From NCBI RefSeq assembly GCF_016428905.1, contig NZ_JAELTQ010000016.1, positions 1 through 61,730 on the forward strand: DNA of 61,730 bases, read 5' to 3'. Made by a program: the position numbers and the translations under genes. The notes under the pieces were generated by a model. It was not told the origin of the DNA. It worked only from the letters and a program-made list of their open reading frames with translations, and searched no databases. Shown here piece after piece: positions 44,325 through 52,460 of the stretch; position 1 is the stretch's first letter; each line of letters starts with the position of its first letter. The DNA is from Dyella sp. ASV24. GTDB lineage: Bacteria > Pseudomonadota > Gammaproteobacteria > Xanthomonadales > Rhodanobacteraceae.

Positions 44325-44357
44325 AAAAAAAAGCCGCACATCAGTGCGGTTTTTTTT
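44325..44357. terminator. Bidirectional terminator after the bdhA operon
   Basis: Eight A residues, then GCCGCAC-atca-GTGCGGT, then a run of T. The symmetrical A and T tracts allow termination on both strands. Confidence 0.93.
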
Positions 44358-44640
44358 GGCCGTGATAATTGCGCCGTGCAATGCTTCCGTCCGAGAACGC
44401 ATAGGGCGAAGCACCGTGCATCAAGTTGCCTTGCACTATCAGATAGGTCTGATACGTACGCCGACGACGCACGCCTACAATGGATTTCTAGGTCCCGGAT
44501 TGTTGTATGCACGGCTCATCCACCCGGCGAGAGCCGCCATGGGGCTGCGATCAAAAGGCTAAGCAATACGGAAAACACCGCCCGCTGATCCGGGCCTGAC
44601 ATGGCCATCCCCTTGTGCGAGAGGCCGTTGGAAACCTTGT
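44358..44640. other. Gap without recognised gene
   Basis: About 280 bp between the terminator and the HEAT-like gene. Composition is less GC-rich than the flanks. Only short open frames are present, with no matching ribosome sites, and no tRNA was seen. It must hold the promoter of the following gene, but no clear -35/-10 pair stands out. Confidence 0.4.
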
Positions 44641-45558
44641 ATGGATTGGCTTCGTAGGTCACGCCGTTCGGTGAGGTCACACCGCTCCGTATGGCAGCAC
44701 GACAACTATCAGTTTCGCCTTGTAGCGGCCGAACACAGTCGCTGCCAGGGTTTGATGGATGCGCTTCCACGGATGGCCATAGCCGATCCATCACCCTCCG
44801 TGCGCCTTGTCGCACTCATACGGTGTGCAGATATTGGTTGTGCCTATCGCGCCTTGGTGGATGACGTTGATCCGGATGTGCGTCGTCATGCACGTAGGCT
44901 CTACAACGCGCTCATGTCGGGTATACACCCTCAAGCTCCTTCACTGAAAGATCGGTTGCGCTTACTGGGCGGGCAAGGGGATCGTGCGCTCATGCTTCAT
45001 CTGGCCATTAGCGGCCGGGAGACCGAACTGCGACGTGTAGCGCTGCACACACTGGAAAGTGGGGAAGAGGGCATCCAACCTGCCGACGTGTTGTACAAGG
45101 CGCCCACGATGCTTCGCTTTGAAAGCGTGCCAGCACGTGCATCGCTGCGGAGAACCATCCTTTCCGCCGCTTGCAAGATCGAACAGGGGTTGACCATCGG
45201 CGACGTGAGGCAGGTCAGGGATCATGTTGGCTTGCTGGAGCGCTTTGTCGGCATCTGGCCGCAGCGGTGGCAACTGCCCGTCAGCGTGGTGCACGTCGCT
45301 CGTCGGTTCCAGAAACAAGCCATGGATGTCGGGGACTGCGTTGCCTATCCGCAGCCCATCAGGTCCATATCAACGAACCAACCCAACCCCTCACAAACCC
45401 AGGGGAATGCCAACGGTAGCTCGCACGTCGAACCGGACGAAGTGGTTCAAACAGACGCCAGCGGCGCTGTCATGCATAGCCAAAGCGAAACAACACAGTT
45501 TCCATGCGGCTTGCCGGCGAGCGGTGTATTTCAATTCAATCTAAAGCTGGGCGGGTAA
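44641..45558 (+). CDS. Hypothetical HEAT-repeat-like protein
   Basis: The 305-residue product has helical pairs such as ADPSPSVRLVALIRCADIG and VDDVDPDVRRHARRLYNAL, typical of HEAT repeats. This part resembles the N-terminal repeats of DUF349-type proteins, but the DUF349 coiled coil is absent. The last 75 residues (from about 230) are Ser/Gln/Asn-rich and look disordered. There is no signal peptide. The ATG has no good ribosome site, so the start is uncertain. It lies in a stretch of accessory character between the bdhA operon and the HigA-like gene. Confidence 0.6.
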   Translation: MDWLRRSRRSVRSHRSVWQHDNYQFRLVAAEHSRCQGLMDALPRMAIADPSPSVRLVALIRCADIGCAYRALVDDVDPDVRRHARRLYNALMSGIHPQAPSLKDRLRLLGGQGDRALMLHLAISGRETELRRVALHTLESGEEGIQPADVLYKAPTMLRFESVPARASLRRTILSAACKIEQGLTIGDVRQVRDHVGLLERFVGIWPQRWQLPVSVVHVARRFQKQAMDVGDCVAYPQPIRSISTNQPNPSQTQGNANGSSHVEPDEVVQTDASGAVMHSQSETTQFPCGLPASGVFQFNLKLGG

Positions 45559-45566
45559 CGGCGTAT

Positions 45567-45770
45567 CAGGCGTTAGCGCCTGCCTTGTAGGTGTACGCCG
45601 TAGGCGTTCGCCGCATAGGCGGCGAGCCTTCGCCCGACATGCGTTTTTCTTAGCGCTAGCGTAGGCTGGATACGTCACTCGCGCCGTCTGTTTCGATGTG
45701 TTCCAGGGCTACGCGAGTGACCACGGCAGTGATGCCGTGAGTCGCGAGCCGCCGGTGCGGAAACACCGAC
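45567..45770. other. Dense array of hairpins (candidate structured RNA or mobile-element end)
   Basis: At least six perfect stems lie in about 200 nt: CAGGCG-ttag-CGCCTG (45567-45582), ACGCC-gta-GGCGT (45595-45607), TCGCCGC-atag-GCGGCGA (45608-45625), GTCACTCGCG with CGCGAGTGAC (45674-45721), CACGGC-agtgat-GCCGTG (45722-45739), and CGGTG-cggaaa-CACCG (near 45753-45768). No open frame is convincing. The segment leads directly into the ribosome site of the following small gene. Confidence 0.55.
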
Positions 45771-45806
45771 GACCCGCTAACCATAACCAACTGTGAGAAG
45801 TTGATG

Positions 45807-46130
45807 ATGGCTAATAGCGATCATAAGGCAGGGCGACGCCCGTCAGCACCCCATGACGGCAGCCAAGCACCTTCGCCGCGCACCCTGGTATCCCCTGGCT
45901 CACTGCCTGTGGATCTCTCGCATGACCACATTGCCGTCGCCCTGAATGTGCTTGCGTATCTACGCGGGCGCTTTGAGAAGCGGGAGTGGGTGGTCATTCC
46001 GTGGAATCTGCGGAACGGACCGAGCGCCAAGGTGTTAACCGGTGAAGTGAGGATGGCCCTCGATGCTGCCGTAGTCAGTATTGAGCAAGCCATCGGTAGG
46101 CAGCAGTTACCGCCTACCGCCGCCGCTTAA
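45807..46130 (+). CDS. Hypothetical protein, about 107 aa
   Basis: Unrecognised small protein. The N-terminal third is polar and Pro/Ser-rich. The rest is a compact alpha/beta-like part (DHIAVALNVLAYLRGRFEKR, then EWVVIPWNLRNGPSAKVLTG, then EVRMALDAAVVSIEQAIGR). GAGAAG upstream supports ATG 45807 (ATG 45804 is the alternative). It is flanked on both sides by strongly structured non-coding DNA and followed by a HigA-like gene. It does not look like HigB/RelE. Confidence 0.55.
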   Translation: MANSDHKAGRRPSAPHDGSQAPSPRTLVSPGSLPVDLSHDHIAVALNVLAYLRGRFEKREWVVIPWNLRNGPSAKVLTGEVRMALDAAVVSIEQAIGRQQLPPTAAA

Positions 46131-46131
46131 A

Positions 46132-46207
46132 CCCCGTCCGATGATCGTCCCCGTGGCGCATCGGCACACGGGTTGATGCGCCACCCCTCGGGCGATCTCG
46201 GACGGGG
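46132..46207. other. Long two-part hairpin downstream of the 107-aa gene
   Basis: The outer arms CCCCGTCCGA (46132-46141) and TCGGACGGGG (46198-46207) pair perfectly and extend through GATCG/CGATC after one bulged base. The inner arms GTGGCGCATC (46153-46162) and GATGCGCCAC (46175-46184) pair perfectly. In all about 25 base pairs lie in 76 nt. There is no T run, so it is not a plain terminator. Confidence 0.6.
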
Positions 46208-46275
46208 CACATGGCATTCCCTGACACGGATCACACGCTGATCCGGCGACTTTCTGCGCCCTGAAGGAGGCTCTG

Positions 46276-46587
46276 ATGCCTGACATCACGCCGCATTCCG
46301 ACCCCAGCACCAACACCTTCCACCGCGTGCGCTCACCTTGCGAGGTACTGCGCGACGACTACATGCGTCCCCGCGCCATGTCGGCCCATGAACTGGCCCG
46401 CCGCATGGGTTTGCCGGTGGGCCGCATTCGTCGCGTGCTCATGGGGGAACCTATCGACGCGGAATGCGCCATCCGCCTTGCCGTGGTGTTCGGCACCCCC
46501 GCGCTTTACTGGGTGGTGTTGCAAACGGAGTTCGATATGGAATGCGTGCGGCGCGAGCACGAGCCCGGCGGGTTGGGCGTTCTGTAG
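46276..46587 (+). CDS. HigA-like antitoxin/regulator without HigB
   Basis: XRE-type DNA-binding protein of 103 residues. VRSPCEVLRDDYMRPRAMSA, then HELARRMGLPVGRIRRVLMG, then AIRLAVVFGTPALYWVVLQ follows the HigA pattern closely (HPGEVL...FGTxxxFWxxLQ). A strong GAAGGAG sits 6 nt upstream. No RelE/HigB-type toxin gene is next to it on either strand, so it is an orphan antitoxin or a stand-alone regulator. The C-terminal tail after the domain is short. Confidence 0.85.
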   Translation: MPDITPHSDPSTNTFHRVRSPCEVLRDDYMRPRAMSAHELARRMGLPVGRIRRVLMGEPIDAECAIRLAVVFGTPALYWVVLQTEFDMECVRREHEPGGLGVL

Positions 46588-46813
46588 AGGTTGCCCTATC
46601 TTGGTTTGCCTCGCGCGCCTCTTTCAACGCACGTAGCCATGGTCGTCCGGTAGTGAGATAGCTCAGGCTTGTCAGCACCATCCATGCCGACACACCTCCT
46701 GTGTCACGATCGGTCCACAGGCTGCCATCGGCGCACAATTGCGAAGCGATAGCGCAGCCCGCTGTGCGATGCCGGATCGATGGACCTGTTCCCAAGGAAA
46801 GGATCGCGACCTC

Positions 46814-47449
46814 ATGAAACGAAAGTACGCCCGACCTGCATCACGTCGATGCTTGATACAAAGCACGGCATGTCTTGGCATGCTCGCGCTGTGCGCAAGC
46901 GCTACGGCCTTCGCGCAGAGCGCCATCCCCACAGGCAAGTTCAATGCGTGGCTCCACGAAAAGCCCGTGCCGGAGGCGCCGCTGTATCGCGCACGCATAG
47001 CGGGCGTGGCGAGCTACAAGACCTATCACGCAAACGCGACACTGGCCTTCAATTGCCGCACGGACTCCACGCGTGTCTCGGCGGAGCTGACGTTCGATCC
47101 CAAGGTGCTCGGCTTCGACACGGATCCGTATGAAGGGCCCGACGCAACCGCCAGCGGCCCTATCACGGTGACCAGCGGCAACGATGCGCCGGTGCGCATC
47201 AAGGTGGGTGGCTGGTTTGGTGACGGTGGTCCTTTCGATACGGGCACACCGTTTCTATTTGGGTTCTCGCTCGACGATGCACTGGTTCGTCGATGGACAG
47301 CGGATACCACGCAGGGGCGCAACCTTCGCATCGACGTACCGGCCGCCAAAGGCGGCGGATCGATGATGGTGACATTCCGCTGGCCTGACGACGACGCGGT
47401 GTTCAAGCAAGTCGTGATGCCTTGCCTCGGGAAGCCCGCGACACATTGA
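46814..47449 (+). CDS. Exported hypothetical protein
   Basis: No family recognised. The 211-residue product has a signal peptide (SRRCLIQSTACLGMLALCAS then ATAFA) with likely cleavage at AFA-QS. The mature part is rich in beta-strand patterns (ATLAFNCRTDSTRVSAELTF), contains two Cys and ends with VVMPCLGKPATH. It is probably periplasmic. The ATG at 46814 is chosen because the signal peptide starts there, with AAGGAAAGGA upstream. A bidirectional terminator follows. Confidence 0.75.
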   Translation: MKRKYARPASRRCLIQSTACLGMLALCASATAFAQSAIPTGKFNAWLHEKPVPEAPLYRARIAGVASYKTYHANATLAFNCRTDSTRVSAELTFDPKVLGFDTDPYEGPDATASGPITVTSGNDAPVRIKVGGWFGDGGPFDTGTPFLFGFSLDDALVRRWTADTTQGRNLRIDVPAAKGGGSMMVTFRWPDDDAVFKQVVMPCLGKPATH

Positions 47450-47458
47450 GCGTATAAA

Positions 47459-47484
47459 AAAAGGCCGCACAGTGTGCGGCCTTC
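47459..47484. terminator. Bidirectional terminator
   Basis: AAGGCCGCAC-AG-TGTGCGGCCTT has a flanking A run on the left, which gives T on the minus strand. It separates two convergent genes. Confidence 0.88.
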
Positions 47485-47517
47485 TTCATGCATGCATCGA
47501 CGTGATGTCGCGCTTGC

Positions 47518-48294
47518 TTAGCGGCCTTCTTTCAATGCAATCGCATTGATACCCGCCGACGAAAGACGCTGTTTCGCCGATTCCAATTCCGTAGCGGAAT
47601 GGAATGGACCCAGGCGCACGCGGTTATAGGTTTGGCCGTTGACGCTCACCGGCGACACGTTGGCGACAAAACCCTGCATGGCGAGCTTGGCCTTCAGCGT
47701 TTCGGCGTCCGCCGGGCTGGGGAACGCGCCAACCTGCAGCAGGTAGCCGCTGCTGGCCGCGGCGGTGGCCGGTGCGGCAGCAGAGGGTGTCGGTGCCGGT
47801 GCATGCACGGCCGATTCCGGTGCGGGCGTAATGGCTTCGCTCACTGCAGCCGGACCCGGTGCGGGCTTCTGCGCTGCCGCCTGTGCCTGCTGCTGAGCCG
47901 CTGCCTGCGCTGCTTGCTGCGCGGCCTGCTGCTTCTGCTGCTGCTCGGCCTTGGCCTGTGCACTGATCACGGCATCGGGGATACGCACTTCCTTCTCGGA
48001 CAGCACGGAGTAGAAGTCGTACTGCGGCTTCTTTGCGGCTGCCGGGGTGTTGCCGTTGTCCGTGGCGGAGGTGGATTCGCTGCCGGCTGCACCAGCATCG
48101 CTGCCGCGTTGCGCGGTGGCCTGCGCATTCGGCTGCGGGCCTTCGTTGGGGCTCGGCGCCATGGGCAGGTGGCCGCGCATGGCAAACATCAGCACGGCAC
48201 CGATCAGGATGCCAATAACGGCCCAGCCCCAACCCGGCATGCTGCCGTTGTTGTTGCGTACGGCCTGTCGGCCTTTGCCCTTGCGTGCTGCCAT
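47518..48294 (-). CDS. SPOR-domain cell-division protein (FtsN-like)
   Basis: Bitopic inner-membrane protein of 258 residues. A basic start (MAARKGKGRQAVRNNN) precedes one helix (WAVIGILIGAVLMFAM). A long Gln/Ala-rich coiled or disordered spacer follows (about 105-180). A C-terminal SPOR domain (SSGYLLQVGAFPSPADAETL, NRVRLGPFHSATELESAK) binds denuded septal glycan. YDFYSVLSEKEVRIPD matches the conserved motif of FtsN-like proteins next to argS. It starts directly where argS ends and is co-transcribed with it, as in many gammaproteobacteria. Confidence 0.93.
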   Translation of the reverse strand: MAARKGKGRQAVRNNNGSMPGWGWAVIGILIGAVLMFAMRGHLPMAPSPNEGPQPNAQATAQRGSDAGAAGSESTSATDNGNTPAAAKKPQYDFYSVLSEKEVRIPDAVISAQAKAEQQQKQQAAQQAAQAAAQQQAQAAAQKPAPGPAAVSEAITPAPESAVHAPAPTPSAAAPATAAASSGYLLQVGAFPSPADAETLKAKLAMQGFVANVSPVSVNGQTYNRVRLGPFHSATELESAKQRLSSAGINAIALKEGR

Positions 48295-49986
48295 TTACAT
48301 CTTCTCCGGGGCACTGAGTCCCAGCAAATCCAAACCGTTGCGGATGACCTGGCGCGTGGCAAGCACCAGCGTGATGCGCGTGTTGCGCAGATCGGCGTCG
48401 TCCACGATCCACTTGTGTTCGTGATAGTAACTGTGAAGCGCGCCCGCGAGTTCGCGCAGGTATTGCGCGATCAGGTGCGGTTCCAGATTGGCCGCGGCGG
48501 CCTCCACGACTTCCGAGTAGCGGGACAGTTCAGTGAACAGCATCTGCTCGTGTTCGCTGTCCAGGCGACCAAGCTGGGCAACACCGGCCTTGGTGTCCAC
48601 AGCGGGCAGGCCGCGCTCGGCCAGCTCTTCCAGCACGCGGCACACGCGGGCGTGGGCGTACTGGATGTAGTAGACCGGGTTGTCGTTGCTCTGCGAGCGG
48701 GCCAGGTCGATGTCGAAGACGAGCTGCGAATCGGCCTTGCGGGCGATCAGGAAGTAGCGGGTCGCGTCGCGGCCGGCTTCTTCGATCAGGTCGCGCAGGG
48801 TGAGGTAGCTGCCGGCACGCTTGGAGAGTTTCACCTCTTCGCCGCCGCGCATCACCGTGACCATCTGGTAGAGCACGTAGTTCGGGTAGCCCTTGGGGAT
48901 ACCTTCGTCCAGCGCCTGCAGGCCGGCCTTCACGCGGGCCAGTGAGCCGTGGTGATCGGAGCCGAGCACGGTGACGGCGTTGACGTAACCGCGCTGCCAC
49001 TTGGTCATGTGGTACGCCACGTCCGGCACGAAGTACGTGTAGGTACCGTCGGACTTGCGCATGACGCGGTCTTTGTCGTCACCGTAGTCGGTGGAGCGCA
49101 GCCACAGCGCGCCGCCCTCCTCATAGGTGTGACCGTGGGTGACCAGCTTGCTGACGGTCTCTTCGACCTTGCGCTCGGTGTAGAGCGAGGATTCGAGGTA
49201 GTACACATCGAAGCCGACGCCGAAGGCCGCCAGATCCAGGTTCTGCTCGCGGCGCAGGTAGGCCACGGCGAAATGACGGATGGCGTCCAGATCGTCGGCA
49301 TTCTTCGCGCCGGTGACCACGTGGCCTTCCACTTCGACACTGTCGCCGTTGAGGTAGGCCTGCGCCACGTCCGCGATGTAGTCGCCGCGGTAGCCGTCTT
49401 CCGGCCAGCCGGCGTCGTTCGGCGTGATGCCGCGCGCACGGGCCTGGGTCGATACGGCCAGGTTGTGGATCTGCACGCCAGCGTCGTTGTAGTAGAACTC
49501 GCGCTTTACGTTCCAGCCGGTGGCGTCGAGCACGCGGGCGATGCAGTCGCCCAGCACGGCGTTTCGGCCGTGACCCACGTGCAGCGGGCCGGTCGGGTTG
49601 GCGGAGACAAACTCCACACCAGCCGTCACGCCCTTGCCGCTGGTGCTGCGGCCGTAGGCGTTGCCATCGACGAGCACGCGGTCTACTTCGGCGTGATAAG
49701 CGCCGGGCGCGAGGAAGAAGTTGATAAAGCCGGGGCCGGCAATGTCCACCTTGCCCACCAGCCCGTTGGCCGGCAGGGCGGCAACCAGCTTCTCCGCCAG
49801 CTCACGCGGCTTGGCGCGCGCCGGCTTGGCCAGCAGCATCGCGGCGTTGGCGGCGAAGTCACCATGATCGCGGCTGCGCGTACGCTCGATCACGAAGTTG
49901 GGCACTTCGAGGTCGGCGGGCAGGGTGGCGTCATTCTGCAGGGTACGGATGGCCTGCAGCAGCAGTTCGCGCAGCTGTTCTTTCAC
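48295..49986 (-). CDS. argS: Arginyl-tRNA synthetase
   Basis: Class I aminoacyl-tRNA synthetase of 563 residues, charging tRNA-Arg in the cytoplasm. The N-terminal Add-1 domain is followed by the HIGH-type motif [20 protein letters not shown] (about 116-135). The YNDAG and VSKRAG-like [13 protein letters not shown] motifs are present, the latter being the KMSK counterpart. The C-terminal anticodon domain ends [19 protein letters not shown]. The ATG at 49986 fits the family start. It is translated into the SPOR gene with no gap. Confidence 0.98.
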   Translation of the reverse strand: MKEQLRELLLQAIRTLQNDATLPADLEVPNFVIERTRSRDHGDFAANAAMLLAKPARAKPRELAEKLVAALPANGLVGKVDIAGPGFINFFLAPGAYHAEVDRVLVDGNAYGRSTSGKGVTAGVEFVSANPTGPLHVGHGRNAVLGDCIARVLDATGWNVKREFYYNDAGVQIHNLAVSTQARARGITPNDAGWPEDGYRGDYIADVAQAYLNGDSVEVEGHVVTGAKNADDLDAIRHFAVAYLRREQNLDLAAFGVGFDVYYLESSLYTERKVEETVSKLVTHGHTYEEGGALWLRSTDYGDDKDRVMRKSDGTYTYFVPDVAYHMTKWQRGYVNAVTVLGSDHHGSLARVKAGLQALDEGIPKGYPNYVLYQMVTVMRGGEEVKLSKRAGSYLTLRDLIEEAGRDATRYFLIARKADSQLVFDIDLARSQSNDNPVYYIQYAHARVCRVLEELAERGLPAVDTKAGVAQLGRLDSEHEQMLFTELSRYSEVVEAAAANLEPHLIAQYLRELAGALHSYYHEHKWIVDDADLRNTRITLVLATRQVIRNGLDLLGLSAPEKM

Positions 49987-50427
49987 GGTAAGGGTCTGAC
50001 GGATATGGAACCGGCAATGCTATCAGACGCGAACTGATCCGGCCGGGCTTCGTTGCGGTGCGGGGCATGCTGCGATGCGGTGTAGAAGCCTGTGGATAAC
50101 TCTGTGGGGAATATGGAAGGCCTCCGAGGCGTCTGTGCGAATTTCCCCGCCGAAACCTCAGTGTCATGAAAAATAGTTTATTTAATCAATGACTTGTAGT
50201 GCACACATGAAGGGTGGGGGAGCTTGTGAACGGAAAGTGCCGTCTCAGGCCGAATGTGCATAAGTCAATGAATCGTGTCCTGGGTTGGTGGCCTGCCCAT
50301 TTGGCTCGATCCACGTCATGACCCTGTCATGCGGCACCGCCACACTGCGCCCCGTCCCCCAGGCACCTCCCCGCCGACGGGGTCAGGAGAACGCCGTACC
50401 TCTCCTTCCTCCCCACAAGACGGCCAT
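49987..50427. other. Gap upstream of argS, no gene recognised
   Basis: The left part must hold the argS promoter. It contains one TTATCCACA word on the minus strand (50091-50099) and an AT-rich stretch (near 50168-50195). The right part is GC-rich, with a CCCCGTC/GACGGGG stem, and ends in a rightward terminator. A short untranslated transcript is possible. Confidence 0.35.
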
Positions 50428-50464
50428 ACGGCGCGGATTCTCCCCCCGCGCCGTTGTTTTTTTT
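50428..50464 (+). terminator. Rightward terminator without an obvious gene
   Basis: ACGGCGCGG (50428-50436) pairs with CCGCGCCGT (50446-50454), followed by TG and a run of eight T. No convincing plus-strand gene lies in the 440 bp before it. Confidence 0.8.
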
Positions 50465-50479
50465 GGCTACACCCAGCCT

Positions 50480-50551
50480 AGCGCCGCCATCGACACCGGC
50501 TCCCCGCTGCCAATTACCAGGTGATCGAGTCGATCAGCTTCAGTTCTTGGG
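50480..50551 (-). pseudogene. Degraded copy of the radC 3' end
   Basis: Bases 50480-50529 match 51351-51400 inside radC at 46 of 50 positions. The match continues after a 10-bp deletion (50530-50537 to 51411-51418), and after another deletion TCAGTTC resumes. The deletion shifts the frame, so it encodes nothing. With the intact radC it brackets the parDE genes as direct repeats. Confidence 0.85.
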
Positions 50552-50623
50552 CTGGCCTGCGGCTGGGTTCTATCAAGCCGGCAGATGACGGGTCACCTGT
50601 TCAGGAAGCTGGAGATAAACCGG

Positions 50624-50642
50624 GGTAGGATAAAATCCTACC
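50624..50642. promoter_or_regulatory. parDE operator/promoter
   Basis: A perfect 8-3-8 palindrome, GGTAGGAT-AAA-ATCCTACC, lies 24 bp before the parD start. It contains a -10-like TAAAAT. This is the expected site for autorepression by ParD. Confidence 0.75.
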
Positions 50643-50666
50643 AACGAAGCTCCAAAGAGGTTCCTC

Positions 50667-50945
50667 ATGACCGCCACCAAGAAGAGCATCACGCTCCCGC
50701 CCGAAATGGCCAAGTTCGTGGCGGACATGGTTGCTTCCGGTGAGTACGGCTCTGAAAGCGAAGTGATTCGGGACGGGCTGCGCGCGCTCCAAAAGCAGAA
50801 CGCGCTAGTAGAGAGTTGGTTGGAAACGCAGGTGGCTGCTGCCTACGATGCGCTGAAGGCCGACCCTGCACGCGCGGTGACGGGTGACTCTATCCGCGAC
50901 CGCCTCTATCAACGTCTCGAAAGGCGCACCAAGAACGCGGCTTGA
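50667..50945 (+). CDS. parD: ParD-family antitoxin
   Basis: Ribbon-helix-helix antitoxin of 92 residues. The DNA-binding part is KSITLPPEMAKFVADMVASG, then YGSESEVIRDGLRALQKQ, typical of type II ParD (CC2985-like). The C-terminal part (YDALKADPARAVTGDSIRDR) wraps the toxin. AGAGG lies 8 nt before the ATG. The stop overlaps the parE ATG by one base. A palindromic operator is just upstream, as in autoregulated modules. Confidence 0.93.
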   Translation: MTATKKSITLPPEMAKFVADMVASGEYGSESEVIRDGLRALQKQNALVESWLETQVAAAYDALKADPARAVTGDSIRDRLYQRLERRTKNAA

Positions 50946-51262
50946 TGGATATCTATCAGGTCGTCTATGCGCCGGAGGCGGAAGCTCAGCTGTTGGATTT
51001 GTTCGAATACATCGCAAGTGCCGCCGGTGATGGCTATAACGCTGCTATGTTCGCCGATCAGCTCACGCGTTTCTGCGACGGATTTGAACGATTCCCGAAA
51101 CGCGGCGACGCGCGAGACGACATCCGTCCTGGTGTGCGAGTGACCAACTACGAAGGTCGAACGGTCATTGCCTTCACAGTCGACGATCACGCGCTGCGCG
51201 TGGAAATTCTGGGCATCTTTTACGGTGGGCAGGATTACGCGCGACAACTAAGCCATGCCTGA
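50945..51262 (+). CDS. parE: ParE-family toxin
   Basis: RelE/ParE-fold toxin of 105 residues; ParE toxins commonly poison DNA gyrase. The fold is visible in YQVVYAPEAEAQLLDLFEYI, then RFCDGFERFPKRGDARDDIR, GVRVTNYEGRTVIAFTVD and VEILGIFYGGQDY (the C-terminal strand). The length is usual. The gene is coupled to parD by a TGATG overlap. The pair is inserted between a degraded radC end and the intact radC. Confidence 0.93.
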   Translation: MDIYQVVYAPEAEAQLLDLFEYIASAAGDGYNAAMFADQLTRFCDGFERFPKRGDARDDIRPGVRVTNYEGRTVIAFTVDDHALRVEILGIFYGGQDYARQLSHA

Positions 51263-51337
51263 CCAAATCCCCTCGGCGCGCTGAAGGGGGGCAAAGTCAT
51301 TTGCTGCGTGAAGGGCCAGCAAAGAATTGCCATCGCT

Positions 51338-52009
51338 TCACATCAACCCCAGCGCCGCCATCGACACCGGCTCTCCACTGCCAATCACCAAGTGATCGAG
51401 CACCCGCACGTCGATCAGCTGCAGGGCGTCTTTCAGTTCCCGGGTGATGGTGCGGTCGGCTTCGCTTGGTTCGGCCATGCCGGAAGGGTGGTTGTGCGCC
51501 AGGATCACCGCCGATGCGTTGTGGCGCATGCAGGCGCGGACGACTTCGCGGGGATGGACGCTGGCGCTGTCGATGGTGCCCCGGAAAAGTTCTTCGAAGG
51601 CCAACACGCGGTGCCGGTTGTCGAGGAACAGGCAGCCGAACACTTCGTAGGGCAGATGACGCAGCTGCGCCCGCAGATACTCGCCGCTGTCGCGTGGATT
51701 ACTCAGCGCGGGCGCTTCCCGTAGTTGTTCGCTCAGCGCACGCCGAGCCAGTTCCAGCGCAGCGATCAAGCGGGCACGTTTGGCGGGCCCGATGCCGCGC
51801 AATTGAATCGTGCCGCCTGGATCGTTGAGCAGCGCGCTTAAGCCGCCGTGCTGGCCGAGCAACTCTCGCCCGAGGGCGATGGCATCCTTGCCGGGCACGC
51901 CGCTGCCCAGCAGGACGGCGATCAGCTCGGCATCAGACAGGACAGCGCAACCGCGCGTCAGCAGTTTTTCGCGGGGACGTTCGCCTTGGGGCCAGTTACG
52001 GATGCTCAT
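51338..52009 (-). CDS. radC: RadC-family JAMM protein
   Basis: Conserved protein of 223 residues with an N-terminal helix-hairpin-helix region (LRGIGPAKRARLIAALELAR) and a C-terminal JAB/MPN domain. The metal motif is VILAHNHPSGMAEPSEAD (about 165-182), with ER/EELFRGTIDSASVHPREV before it. The old link to DNA repair is doubtful; the role remains unclear. The stop at 51338 is intact, so the duplication left the functional gene complete. In related genomes radC neighbours coaBC; here about 3.9 kb separate them. Confidence 0.95.
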   Translation of the reverse strand: MSIRNWPQGERPREKLLTRGCAVLSDAELIAVLLGSGVPGKDAIALGRELLGQHGGLSALLNDPGGTIQLRGIGPAKRARLIAALELARRALSEQLREAPALSNPRDSGEYLRAQLRHLPYEVFGCLFLDNRHRVLAFEELFRGTIDSASVHPREVVRACMRHNASAVILAHNHPSGMAEPSEADRTITRELKDALQLIDVRVLDHLVIGSGEPVSMAALGLM

Positions 52010-52087
52010 TCCGTAAGCGTGCCGCGTGCCTCTGCGCTCGACTATCGGTGTGGGGCGGCCAGATGTGTCGTCCTTTGTGCCGTCGGC

Positions 52088-52163
52088 GGGTCAGGCGGGC
52101 GGCCGCCTGGCGAATTCGGCGCTGAGTCAGGCGATGAAGACGAGCGCGCGTGGCAATAGTTGC
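52088..52163 (-). pseudogene. Degraded copy of the lysR 3' end
   Basis: The 76 bp match 53126-53201, the last codons and stop of the LysR-type gene, at 67 positions with no gaps. The copy is not part of any open gene. With the intact lysR end it brackets the secreted four-cysteine gene as direct repeats about 1.04 kb apart. Confidence 0.85.
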
Positions 52164-52460
52164 TGTTCTTACGGGTGTTTAGATCTATTCTTCCGTGGGT
52201 TTGGCAAATCGTCATGCAACTTTGCCCAGCCCCAGAATGCGGTCCACGAAGAGCTGACCCCGTTAGCTTTGAACTGCAAAGCCCCATTGGAGTAGTGAAT
52301 CGCCTGCTTGGACCGACGGTTCAGAGCGCAACGGCATTTCTCCATACCGATCCGTCATGGATCGCGGTTCGACCTTTGTATCGATGAGCGGCTGTAAGTG
52401 CCTTTGATGGGTACGGGCAATGCCGCGCCTTGTGCTCCCAACTTCCCTAAGGAGTGCGTC
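52164..52460. other. Gap before the four-cysteine gene
   Basis: About 300 bp with mixed composition and no convincing gene. It holds a small stem GCTTTG-aactg-CAAAGC (near 52265) and a strong AAGGAG at its right end. The promoter of the next gene should be here, but no clear -35/-10 pair was seen. Confidence 0.35.

Noticed and set aside
45807-46130. The 107-aa gene as the HigB toxin of the HigA-like protein
   Set aside because: No RelE/HigB strand order or conserved Arg/His pattern; kept only as a speculative partner.
50091-50099. Single perfect DnaA box (TTATCCACA on the minus strand) as sign of a replication origin
   Set aside because: Only one box, no AT-rich unwinding region with box cluster, and no dnaA/dnaN/gyrB genes; a 9-bp word can occur by chance.
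50275-50524. Small plus-strand open frames of 68 and 79 codons before the orphan terminator
   Set aside because: Overlapping frames, Pro/Arg-rich, no good ribosome sites; one runs through the terminator and into the radC remnant.
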